From positions 1 through 35,167 of the forward strand of contig CAAFWD010000097.1 in the NCBI GenBank assembly GCA_900766645.1: DNA of 35,167 nucleotides, in the 5' to 3' direction. This document shows, one piece after another, positions 17,005 through 24,487 of this stretch (the stretch's first letter is position 1; every line of letters begins with the position of its first letter). This DNA comes from an uncultured Cetobacterium sp. GTDB lineage: Bacteria; Fusobacteriota; Fusobacteriia; Fusobacteriales; Fusobacteriaceae. The notes under the pieces were generated by a model. That model ran no database searches and was not told where the DNA came from. It worked only from the letters and a program-made list of their open reading frames with translations. The position numbers and the translations under genes were made by a program.

Positions 17005-19344
17005 TTATTTAGTTTTATAATCTACAAATACATTTCCTCTAGCTTTAACTTTATCTGTTTTTGTATTATAATCAACTTCATCAGCTTCAATAGTTGATTC
17101 TCCATTATCCACAAATACATTTCCACGAAGTTCAATTACTCCATTTTTATTATTTATTTCTGCTTCTTCTGATGTTGTTATAACTACCTGATTCTTTTCA
17201 ACTCTTTTTATATGAACTTTTCCAACTAAATCTATTATTTCAGTTTTTAAATTTCCATTTAAAAGTAATGCTGTTATTTCTGTTACAACTCCATTTTTAT
17301 CCTTCATAATACCTTTTAAATTATCTTTTCCAAAGATAAGATTTTTATCTTTTTGAATTTCTAAATAATCAGCATAAAATGTTGAATCCCCTTTTTTTAC
17401 AATAGCATTATTTCTGATTTCAATTCTTTGAACTTTAGTTTTTCCTAATTCATCTTTCTTGAAGTATCCTCTAACTAAATCACCACTAAAAGTTACAATC
17501 TCTCCATCTTGATAAGTTTGACCTTTTACATTCCCTGTAAAATCTAGGTTCATATTATCTAAGGACCCTACAACTTTATCTCCTCTAAATGTATCTTTTG
17601 TATCAGATGTTACTATAACATTTTTTGCATCTAATACTTTCGTATTTAAATCAATCTCTGCAATATTTCCATTCACTAAATATCCTTCTGTTTTTATTTC
17701 TAAGTTATTTTTTAAAAGTACTTTTGAATCAGACAGACGGTACTCTATTATATCACTTTTTAAATTATTCTTCATATCTTTTCCAGTAAATTTTTTACCT
17801 ATAAATACTTTTTTATCAGTATCATAAATTCCATCGTACATTTTTCCAGATATGTTTCTTTTTGAATCTTTAAAGTTAATTTCTCCTGGAATATAGAATT
17901 TTTTCTCTTTTGTTTTATAAATTCCAGTCTTCCCTTTCATAACTAAAGAGTCATTTATTAAAGTTAAATTATTTTTAATAATTCCCTCTCCAGTATTTTT
18001 ATCAAATTCAATATTTTCTCCTGTTACAGTATTATCTCCATCCACATATTTAACCTTATCTAATGATGTAAATACTCCTGTATTTAAACTGTATTCTCCT
18101 CTAGTTCCATAAAAGGCACCCTGTCCTCCTTTTTCCTCTAAAGTATAGTTTTCTGGAAGTAATATTAGTCCTTGGTCTTTTTTATACTCTATCTTCTTGC
18201 TTCTTAAGATATAATTAGAATCTTCTATATATCCACTAGTTAAATATGCTATTCCTGACTGAGTATTATAGATTACATCTTTTGTAACGAATTTAGAATC
18301 TTTATCTCTTATAACTAGATCTTTATTTTTTCCCACTAGTCTTAAATCTTTTTTAGTTAAATCATAAATAGCTTCATCTGCTGACAACGTTGCTCCTGAT
18401 GTTGATTTCCCTAAAACATTTCCATTCAAATAAAACTTTTTATCTTTTTTATTATATACTCCTTCATCTCCTGTAAATGAATATATTCCATCATTTCCTT
18501 TAACTGGACCATTAAAATATATTTTATCTCCACCATCTGAAGTGATACTCTCCATATCTATTTTAAAATTATCCGCTAAAACATATACATTTTTAGTGAT
18601 TTTAAAATTCTCTGTTTTATCATTTAAAACTAAGTTATCTCCAAAAAGTTTTGTTCCATTATAATCAATTTCAAATTTATTATTTGTTGTTAATAGATTT
18701 GTTTTTGTATCATATTTTATACCTTTAAATTTCCCTTTTAGTACTGAGCCATCTTCTGTTAAGTTAGTTCCTTCTAAATAAGCTTCTCCCAATATGTTAA
18801 CTATTTTTTCTTTATCATTATATTTTGCACTCTCTGCTGAAAGCACAATATCTCTCATTTTAAACTTTACATCTCCTGATAAAACTAAATTATTTAGTTT
18901 TGTATCACTTGTAAAGTTGCTTCCAGATATTTCCACTCCATCTTTTTTATTTATGGCTGTTACACCTGCGTTTGAACTTATAAGATCTTTTTCTCTCTCA
19001 TAATTTAATTTCTGTGTTTTTATCTCCCAACCATTAAGAGATTTTCCCAATATATTAGAATTTAGTAATAAATTTTTACCTGCATCTAAAAGAGCATTAT
19101 CTCCTGTTAAAACCATATCTCCTAAAAATGCTTTAGCCTTTTCAAATGTTGTTTCATCTTTTTTCAAGAAGTCCTTTTGAACATCTGCTTCTATATGATA
19201 TCCATCTGTATCATATACAGCTCCTTTTGTTTCAATTATTTCCTCTTGCTTCTCTATCTTCTTCTCTTCACCAAAATAGTTGAAATAACCCAAAACTAAC
19301 ACTGCTACTATTGCAACTCTATAGGCTAATTTTTTCTTATCCAT
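17005..19344 (-). CDS. Oversized LptC/LptA-like periplasmic LPS-bridge protein
   Basis: A 779-residue protein with one N-terminal membrane helix (about 7-24, AYRVAIVAVLVLGYFNYF) and a long periplasmic part made of repeated OstA/LptA-type beta-strand units. Typical repeats alternate 'YD(T)K...' strands with 'G..aylxGNV' strands, for example NGNVLGKSTSGATLSADEA (about 305-325), and end in IELRGNVFVDNGEST...ADEVDYNTKTDKVKARGNVFVD at the C-terminus. LptA and LptC are each near 190 residues in E. coli; here one chain has an LptC-like anchor and enough jellyroll for several LptA units. It lies between mutS and lptB, with AGGAGG 5 bases before the ATG. The likely role, by position and fold, is to carry LPS from LptB2FG toward LptD; this is inference. 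There is no separate lptA or lptC in the window. Confidence 0.8.
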   Translation of the reverse strand: MDKKKLAYRVAIVAVLVLGYFNYFGEEKKIEKQEEIIETKGAVYDTDGYHIEADVQKDFLKKDETTFEKAKAFLGDMVLTGDNALLDAGKNLLLNSNILGKSLNGWEIKTQKLNYEREKDLISSNAGVTAINKKDGVEISGSNFTSDTKLNNLVLSGDVKFKMRDIVLSAESAKYNDKEKIVNILGEAYLEGTNLTEDGSVLKGKFKGIKYDTKTNLLTTNNKFEIDYNGTKLFGDNLVLNDKTENFKITKNVYVLADNFKIDMESITSDGGDKIYFNGPVKGNDGIYSFTGDEGVYNKKDKKFYLNGNVLGKSTSGATLSADEAIYDLTKKDLRLVGKNKDLVIRDKDSKFVTKDVIYNTQSGIAYLTSGYIEDSNYILRSKKIEYKKDQGLILLPENYTLEEKGGQGAFYGTRGEYSLNTGVFTSLDKVKYVDGDNTVTGENIEFDKNTGEGIIKNNLTLINDSLVMKGKTGIYKTKEKKFYIPGEINFKDSKRNISGKMYDGIYDTDKKVFIGKKFTGKDMKNNLKSDIIEYRLSDSKVLLKNNLEIKTEGYLVNGNIAEIDLNTKVLDAKNVIVTSDTKDTFRGDKVVGSLDNMNLDFTGNVKGQTYQDGEIVTFSGDLVRGYFKKDELGKTKVQRIEIRNNAIVKKGDSTFYADYLEIQKDKNLIFGKDNLKGIMKDKNGVVTEITALLLNGNLKTEIIDLVGKVHIKRVEKNQVVITTSEEAEINNKNGVIELRGNVFVDNGESTIEADEVDYNTKTDKVKARGNVFVDYKTK

Positions 19345-19353
19345 TTAGTCCTC

Positions 19354-21975
19354 CTAGTTTAAGATACGTTTTAATTCATTTAACTTTAGAAAAGCATCTA
19401 ACGGTGTCATTTTATCCAATTCCACCTCTTTTAATAGTCTTATCGCTATTTTTTCCTCTGACTCTAACTCAATTACTTTAGGCTTTTCTTCAATAACCTC
19501 TTCTACAATCTCTTCATTTAAATTTCCAAATAATGCTAATTGTTCTTTCTTTACTTTTCTTTCAACTATCATTTTTCTGTCTTCTAAAACTTTTAACATC
19601 TCTTTTGCTCTATCTAAAATCTCTTTTGGAAGTCCTGCTAATCTAGCTACCTCTATTCCGTAAGATTTATCTGCTCCTCCTCTTACGATCTCTCTTAAAA
19701 AAGTGATCTCTTTATCGTCCTCTTTAACTTCAATTCTAAAGTTAGCAGATTTATTTAGCTTTGTTTCCAATTGAGTCAATTCATGATAATGTGTAGCAAA
19801 TATTGTTTTTGCTTGAATATTGTCATGAATATATTCAGTTATAGCTGTAGCAATTGAAATCCCATCGAAAGTGGAAGTTCCTCTTCCAATTTCATCTAAA
19901 ATTATAAAAGATTTTTTAGTTGAACTATTTACAATATTAGCAACCTCACTCATCTCTAACATAAATGTTGATTGACCGGTTACTAAATCATCACTAGCTC
20001 CTATTCTAGTAAATATCTTATCAACTATCCCTATTTTAGCATATTCTGCAGGAACATAACACCCCATATGTGCCATAATTAAGATTAATGCCACTTGTTT
20101 CATATATGTAGATTTTCCCGACATATTTGGTCCTGTTAAAATTATTAAATTCTTATCCTCGTTCAGAACTATGTTATTTTTTACAAATTTTTCTCTTCCT
20201 ACTAGTTGCTCAACAATAGGATGTCTTCCTCCTATTATTTCTAACTCATCTGTTTCAACTATCTCTGGTTTTTGATATCCATTTTTAGTTGCCACATGTG
20301 CTAAGTTTGATACAACATCTAAATATGCAAGTTTATAAGCCAGTTCTTGTAACTCTTTTCTATACCCCTTAACCTGCTCTGATATTTCTTTAAATAAATG
20401 GTACTCTAAATTTTCTATTTTATCTTTTGCGTTTAAAACTTTCTCTTCATATATTTTTAAATCTTCAACAATATATCTTTCTGCATTTGTTAAAGTTTGC
20501 TTTCTTATATAATCATCTGGAACTAAGTGTGTATTCGCTTTAGTAACTTCAATAAAATAACCAAAAACTTTATTGTACTTTATCTTTAACCCTTTTATTC
20601 CAGTTCTTTCTCTTTCTCTTTCCTCTATTTCTAAAATAGTATCCTTCCCATTTTTAGAAATATTTCTTAAATCGTCTAACTCTATATTATATCCATCTTT
20701 TATCATTCCACCTTCTCTAACTGTAAAAGGTGCATCCTCTTTAATAGAATTTTCAATTATATCATAAACTGTTAAAAGATTTTTTATATCTATATTAAAA
20801 ATACTGTTACCCTCTAATTTTTTATATATCTCTAATCCACTTACAATAGATGTTTTCAAGGCTATTAAATCTTTCCCATTTTCATTTCCTAAAATAAGCT
20901 TTCCAATTATTCTTTCAATATCGTAAATATCTTTAAGTTTTTCTCTTATTTCTTCTCTTAATAAGACATTATTATAGAAAAATCCAATATCCTCTTGTCT
21001 TTCTAAAATAATATTTTTTGAAGTTGATGGATTTTTTAAAAAATGTTTAAGTAATCTACTCCCCATTGCACTTTTACAACTATCTAAAACCCACTGCAAC
21101 GTACCAAGTACTCCGGCTTCTCTATTTGTTGTCACAATATCTAGATTTCTTTGAGTTGTTAAATTAAGCTCCATAACATCTTCACTACCAGAATATATAA
21201 TTTTATCAACTGGAATATCATTACCTTTTTGAAGTGCTAAAACATAATCTAATACCATAGCCGCAGATTCAACTGCTCCTTCTTTTCCTTTAAGATCAAA
21301 GCTATCTAATGATACAACTTTAAAATATTCTTTTAAATAATCCTCACTTTTTCTTACTTTTAAACAAGCTTGAATATTAATTCTATTTGTCTGAGCAAAT
21401 TGCTTTAAATCTCCCTCTAAAGTTAAAAAAGCATTTTCATCAATCAAAACTTCTCTAGGTGATATTTTATTAATTTCTCCTAATATTTTATAGATATAGT
21501 CCTCTGTTTTTTTTAACTCTGTTCCTACAAACTCTCCTGTAGTTATATCTATATATGAAATTCCAATTATATCCTTTTTAACAACTATTCCCATTAAATA
21601 ATTATTGCTCTTATCATCTAGATACTCTGTATCTATTATTGTTCCTGGAGTTATTACCCTGACAACTTCTCTTTTTACTAGTCCCTTTGTTGTTTTAGGA
21701 TCCTCTACCTGCTCACATATTGCAACTTTATAACCTTTAGAAACTAACTTTCCTATATACGCTGCAGATGAGTGATATGGTATCCCTGCTAAAGGCACAT
21801 CTACTCCTTTTTCTCTATTCCTACTTGTTAATGTCAATCCTAGTTCTCTAGACACTGTCACAGCATCCTCAAAAAACATTTCATAGAAATCCCCAAGTCT
21901 AAAGAATAGAATATTGTCTTGATTTTGCTGCTTGATCTCTTTATATTGGGCCATTAAAGGCGTATCTCCTGCCAA
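19354..21975 (-). CDS. mutS: DNA mismatch repair protein MutS
   Basis: An 873-residue MutS. The mismatch-reading motif GDFYEMF places F30 and E32, followed by the connector, clamp and lever domains, then the ATPase with Walker A TGPNMSGKST (614-623), ILDEIGRGTSTFDG (Walker B and signature) and FATHYHEL. The C-terminus carries an acidic linker and a short MutS dimerisation-type tail (MTPLDAFLKLNELK). The start is a TTG at 21975: conserved MutS N-termini read 'TPMxxQY' and here TPLMAQY at 5-11 precedes the first internal ATG (M8), and GAGGAG stands 10 bases upstream. It begins 17 bases after dus. mutL is not in the window. Confidence 0.97.
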   Translation of the reverse strand: MAGDTPLMAQYKEIKQQNQDNILFFRLGDFYEMFFEDAVTVSRELGLTLTSRNREKGVDVPLAGIPYHSSAAYIGKLVSKGYKVAICEQVEDPKTTKGLVKREVVRVITPGTIIDTEYLDDKSNNYLMGIVVKKDIIGISYIDITTGEFVGTELKKTEDYIYKILGEINKISPREVLIDENAFLTLEGDLKQFAQTNRINIQACLKVRKSEDYLKEYFKVVSLDSFDLKGKEGAVESAAMVLDYVLALQKGNDIPVDKIIYSGSEDVMELNLTTQRNLDIVTTNREAGVLGTLQWVLDSCKSAMGSRLLKHFLKNPSTSKNIILERQEDIGFFYNNVLLREEIREKLKDIYDIERIIGKLILGNENGKDLIALKTSIVSGLEIYKKLEGNSIFNIDIKNLLTVYDIIENSIKEDAPFTVREGGMIKDGYNIELDDLRNISKNGKDTILEIEERERERTGIKGLKIKYNKVFGYFIEVTKANTHLVPDDYIRKQTLTNAERYIVEDLKIYEEKVLNAKDKIENLEYHLFKEISEQVKGYRKELQELAYKLAYLDVVSNLAHVATKNGYQKPEIVETDELEIIGGRHPIVEQLVGREKFVKNNIVLNEDKNLIILTGPNMSGKSTYMKQVALILIMAHMGCYVPAEYAKIGIVDKIFTRIGASDDLVTGQSTFMLEMSEVANIVNSSTKKSFIILDEIGRGTSTFDGISIATAITEYIHDNIQAKTIFATHYHELTQLETKLNKSANFRIEVKEDDKEITFLREIVRGGADKSYGIEVARLAGLPKEILDRAKEMLKVLEDRKMIVERKVKKEQLALFGNLNEEIVEEVIEEKPKVIELESEEKIAIRLLKEVELDKMTPLDAFLKLNELKRILN

Positions 21976-21985
21976 AAAATCACTT

Positions 21986-21991
21986 CTCCTC
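21986..21991 (-). promoter_or_regulatory. Ribosome-binding site supporting the TTG start of mutS
   Basis: GAGGAG on the minus strand, 10 bases before TTG 21975 and just past the dus stop codon. The nearest ATG (codon 8) would cut into the conserved N-terminal motif. Confidence 0.6.
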
Positions 21992-21992
21992 T

Positions 21993-22928
21993 TTATAAAT
22001 TTTCTTTTGCTTTTTCCAATAAAGCTATTAATTCGTCATAATTATTAATTGTATTTATAGCAGTTTTTAAAGCCGCTCCATTCCTCATTCCTTTTAAATA
22101 CCAACATAAGTGTTTTCTTAATTCAAATAAGAATGTTTTATTTGGATTATCAAGTTTAGCTTGAAGAGCATGTTTTATTGCCATATCTAATCTATCTTTT
22201 GGAGTTACAATTGTTTGTACCTCTCCAGTTTCAAACTTTTCTCTAATTTGTTGTACTAGCCATGGATTTCCACAAATACCTCTAGCTAGCATTACTCCGT
22301 CTACACCTGAGTGTTTTACTTTTTCGTAGGCATCTTCTGCTGTAAATATGTCTCCATTTCCAATAACTTCTATATCTACACTCTCTTTTACCTCTTTTAT
22401 TAAATCCCAGTCAGCATAACCACTATACATCTGCTCCCTTGTTCTTCCGTGAATTGTTATATGTTTACACCCTGATTCTTGGGCTATTTTTCCTACAAGC
22501 TTATGTTGTTTCAATCCTTTATATCCAACTCTAGTTTTTAAAGTTAAATCTACATCATCAGCTATATTTTCCCTAATCTCACAAAGAATTTTTTTAATAT
22601 GATCTGGATCCTCTAATAATGCAGCTCCATATCCATTTTTTATAACTTTATTAACTGGACATCCTGCATTAACATCTATATGTTTAACTCCTAATTTCTC
22701 AGTTATATATTTTGCACTGTGAACCATTTTATCCACATCTTTTCCAAATATCTGAACCGCTTCTCCATCTCTTATTCGTAAGATTTGGTTTAACGTCTTT
22801 TCATTTTCCATCTCTAAAGCATTTATGCTTACCATTTCTGTAAACATAAGATCCGGATTATACTCTCCTAAAATGCCTCTAAAAGTATAGTCTGTTACTC
22901 CTGCTAAAGGAGCGATATATATTTTCAT
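21993..22928 (-). CDS. dusB: tRNA-dihydrouridine synthase (DusB-like)
   Basis: A 311-residue flavoprotein that reduces uridine to dihydrouridine in tRNA D-loops. The opening IYIAPLAGVTDYTFR and the catalytic-cysteine motif DVNAGCPVNKVIKNGYGAAL (C90) are the family marks. TLKTRVGYKG and ITIHGRTREQMYSGYADW are FMN- and RNA-contact strands, and VIGNGDIFTAEDA binds the flavin phosphate. The general form is DusB; Dus A, B and C cannot be separated firmly by eye. It heads the gene run to secF and has its own promoter (22961-22989) plus a GGAGG site 5 bases before the ATG. Confidence 0.93.
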   Translation of the reverse strand: MKIYIAPLAGVTDYTFRGILGEYNPDLMFTEMVSINALEMENEKTLNQILRIRDGEAVQIFGKDVDKMVHSAKYITEKLGVKHIDVNAGCPVNKVIKNGYGAALLEDPDHIKKILCEIRENIADDVDLTLKTRVGYKGLKQHKLVGKIAQESGCKHITIHGRTREQMYSGYADWDLIKEVKESVDIEVIGNGDIFTAEDAYEKVKHSGVDGVMLARGICGNPWLVQQIREKFETGEVQTIVTPKDRLDMAIKHALQAKLDNPNKTFLFELRKHLCWYLKGMRNGAALKTAINTINNYDELIALLEKAKENL

Positions 22929-22960
22929 TTTACCTCCATTTTATTAGCTTTTATCAAAAA

Positions 22961-22989
22961 ATTTTACCATATTTTCAAGAGTTTTTCAA
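22961..22989 (-). promoter_or_regulatory. Promoter for dus-mutS-lpt-alaS-ruvX-secDF
   Basis: On the minus strand, TTGAAA (22984-22989) and TAAAAT (22961-22966) are spaced 17 bases apart, with TGG just before the -10 (extended -10). The start point would be ~25 bases upstream of the dus ribosome site. It lies in the only sizeable gap (22929-23012) of this area. Confidence 0.75.
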
Positions 22990-23012
22990 TTTAAAATCCT
23001 TATAGTGTCCTC

Positions 23013-23351
23013 TTACTTAACACTCCACTTTTTCCATATTTCTGGCTCATTCCCTAAAGTTATTTCTTGGTTAAATCTCACTATTGGTGTTTTAAAAAGT
23101 ATTGGATTTTCTTCTAATAACTCCTTTATATCATAAACCATATATTGTAAATTTCTTTTTTTGTATTCAACTCCATCTATATCTAACAATTCTTCCAAAG
23201 AAAATACCTTTGTTATTGTATTTAATTCCCCTTTAGAAATACCTTTTTCATTTAAATTTATAAATTGAGTTTTAATTCCTCTCTCCTTAAAAAATCTTTG
23301 GGCTTTTTTTGTATTATTACAACTTTTTTTTCCAAATATCTGTATTATCAT
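23013..23351 (-). CDS. ArsC/Spx-family thioredoxin-fold protein
   Basis: A 112-residue protein of the arsenate reductase-like/Spx family. It shows IIQIFGKKSCNNTKKAQRFF at 2-21 with a single Cys at 11, and the family's cis-proline segment FKTPIVRF at about 86-93. Spx regulators carry CxxC here and classic ArsC carries Cys-x-x-Ser-Arg; this protein has C-N-N-T, so it has neither the Spx redox switch nor a textbook ArsC active site. It is closest in style to the YffB/YfgD-like reductases of unknown substrate. It follows tsaD but is separated by a strong palindromic terminator, and ends 24 bases before the dus promoter. Confidence 0.8.
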   Translation of the reverse strand: MIIQIFGKKSCNNTKKAQRFFKERGIKTQFINLNEKGISKGELNTITKVFSLEELLDIDGVEYKKRNLQYMVYDIKELLEENPILFKTPIVRFNQEITLGNEPEIWKKWSVK

Positions 23352-23369
23352 TTTTACCTCACAATTTAA

Positions 23370-23395
23370 AATACCCCAAAATATTTTGGGGTATT
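23370..23395 (-). terminator. Palindromic terminator after tsaD
   Basis: A 12-bp perfect stem with a 2-base loop, core CCCCAAAATATTTTGGGG, flanked by A-tracts on one side and T-tracts on the other so that it can work in either direction. On the minus strand the tail is TATTTTAAATT. It lies 10 bases below the tsaD stop codon and 19 bases before the ArsC/Spx-like start. Confidence 0.8.
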
Positions 23396-23404
23396 TTTTA
23401 TTTT

Positions 23405-24415
23405 TTAATCTTTCATTATATCTAATGTAGCTTTACCATTTAAATTTAAATCTGCGAATATATTTCCCTTACTATACTTTAATTTATAGTATGCTGCCGC
23501 TGCTATCATTGCTGCGTTGTCTGTACATAATGACATCGACGGGTAGTTCACCTTTATCCCTAACTTTTCAGCCCTCACTGTAAGCTCACTTCTTAAAAGA
23601 GAATTTGCAGCAACTCCACCAGCTATAACTATTTGCTTAACACCTTTATCTTTAGCTGCTTGCAATGTTTTTTTACAAAGGATATCTACAACTTTATCTT
23701 GAAAAGAAGCCGAAAGATCTTCTGGTTTAAAATCTTCACCCTTCATTCTAGCTTTATTAACAGCATTTATTACTGAAGTTTTAATCCCTGAAAAACTAAA
23801 ATTATACCCATCTACTTTTGGCTCAGGTATTTTTAAAGCATTTTTATCTCCTTTATAATAAAGTTTATCAACTATTGGACCTCCTGGATATCCAATTCCC
23901 ATAACTCTCGCTACTTTGTCATAACTTTCTCCGACAGCATCATCAAGTGTTGCTCCTAAATTTGTAAAATTATGATTCTTATCTATATAAACTATATTTG
24001 TATGTCCTCCTGAAACAACTAAAGCTATACATGGAAGCTCTATGTCGTGTTCTACAAAATTCCCATATATATGTGCTTTAATATGGTGAACTGGAATTAA
24101 TGGTTTATTATGTCCATATGCTAATCCCTTTGCGAAAGATATTCCTACTAAAAGAGCACCTATAAGTCCCGGAGCATATGTTACTGCAATATAATCTACA
24201 TCCTCCATTGTTATATTTGCTTGCTCTAAACTCTCTTCTAAAATAGTTGCTATATTCTTTATATGATGTCTCGATGCTATTTCTGGAACAACTCCACCAT
24301 ACTCTTTGTGTATATCTATTTGAGAAGAGATATTATTAGATAGAACCTCTTTACCATCTTTTAAAACTGCTACCGACGTCTCATCACAAGATGTTTCTAT
24401 TCCTAAAATTATCAT
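23405..24415 (-). CDS. tsaD: tRNA N6-threonylcarbamoyladenosine transferase TsaD
   Basis: A 336-residue Kae1/TsaD protein of the ASKHA fold, which with TsaB and TsaE transfers threonylcarbamoyl to A37 of ANN-decoding tRNAs. GIETSCDETSVAVL at 5-18 is the nucleotide-binding start. The metal site is VHHIKAHIYG, giving H111 and H115, with a later Asp (SLCTDNAAMIA) as third ligand. VSGGHTNIVYI is the phosphate loop. The length is that of the bacterial family. It has its own extended -10 promoter (24453-24481) and a terminator downstream, so it may be a single-gene transcript. Confidence 0.97.
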   Translation of the reverse strand: MIILGIETSCDETSVAVLKDGKEVLSNNISSQIDIHKEYGGVVPEIASRHHIKNIATILEESLEQANITMEDVDYIAVTYAPGLIGALLVGISFAKGLAYGHNKPLIPVHHIKAHIYGNFVEHDIELPCIALVVSGGHTNIVYIDKNHNFTNLGATLDDAVGESYDKVARVMGIGYPGGPIVDKLYYKGDKNALKIPEPKVDGYNFSFSGIKTSVINAVNKARMKGEDFKPEDLSASFQDKVVDILCKKTLQAAKDKGVKQIVIAGGVAANSLLRSELTVRAEKLGIKVNYPSMSLCTDNAAMIAAAAYYKLKYSKGNIFADLNLNGKATLDIMKD

Positions 24416-24452
24416 TTAATATCTCCCTTCATTATTTTTATCTTTGTGTTTA

Positions 24453-24481
24453 ATTATACCATATTTTTTATATACACAAAA
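24453..24481 (-). promoter_or_regulatory. Extended -10 promoter for tsaD
   Basis: On the minus strand TATAAT (24453-24458) is preceded by TGG (24459-24461), a consensus extended -10. Seventeen bases further up is TTTTGT (24476-24481), a poor -35, so the extended element probably carries the promoter. It lies 37 bases before the tsaD ATG and 6 bases below the stop codon of the barrel gene. Confidence 0.75.
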
Positions 24482-24487
24482 GAAAAG

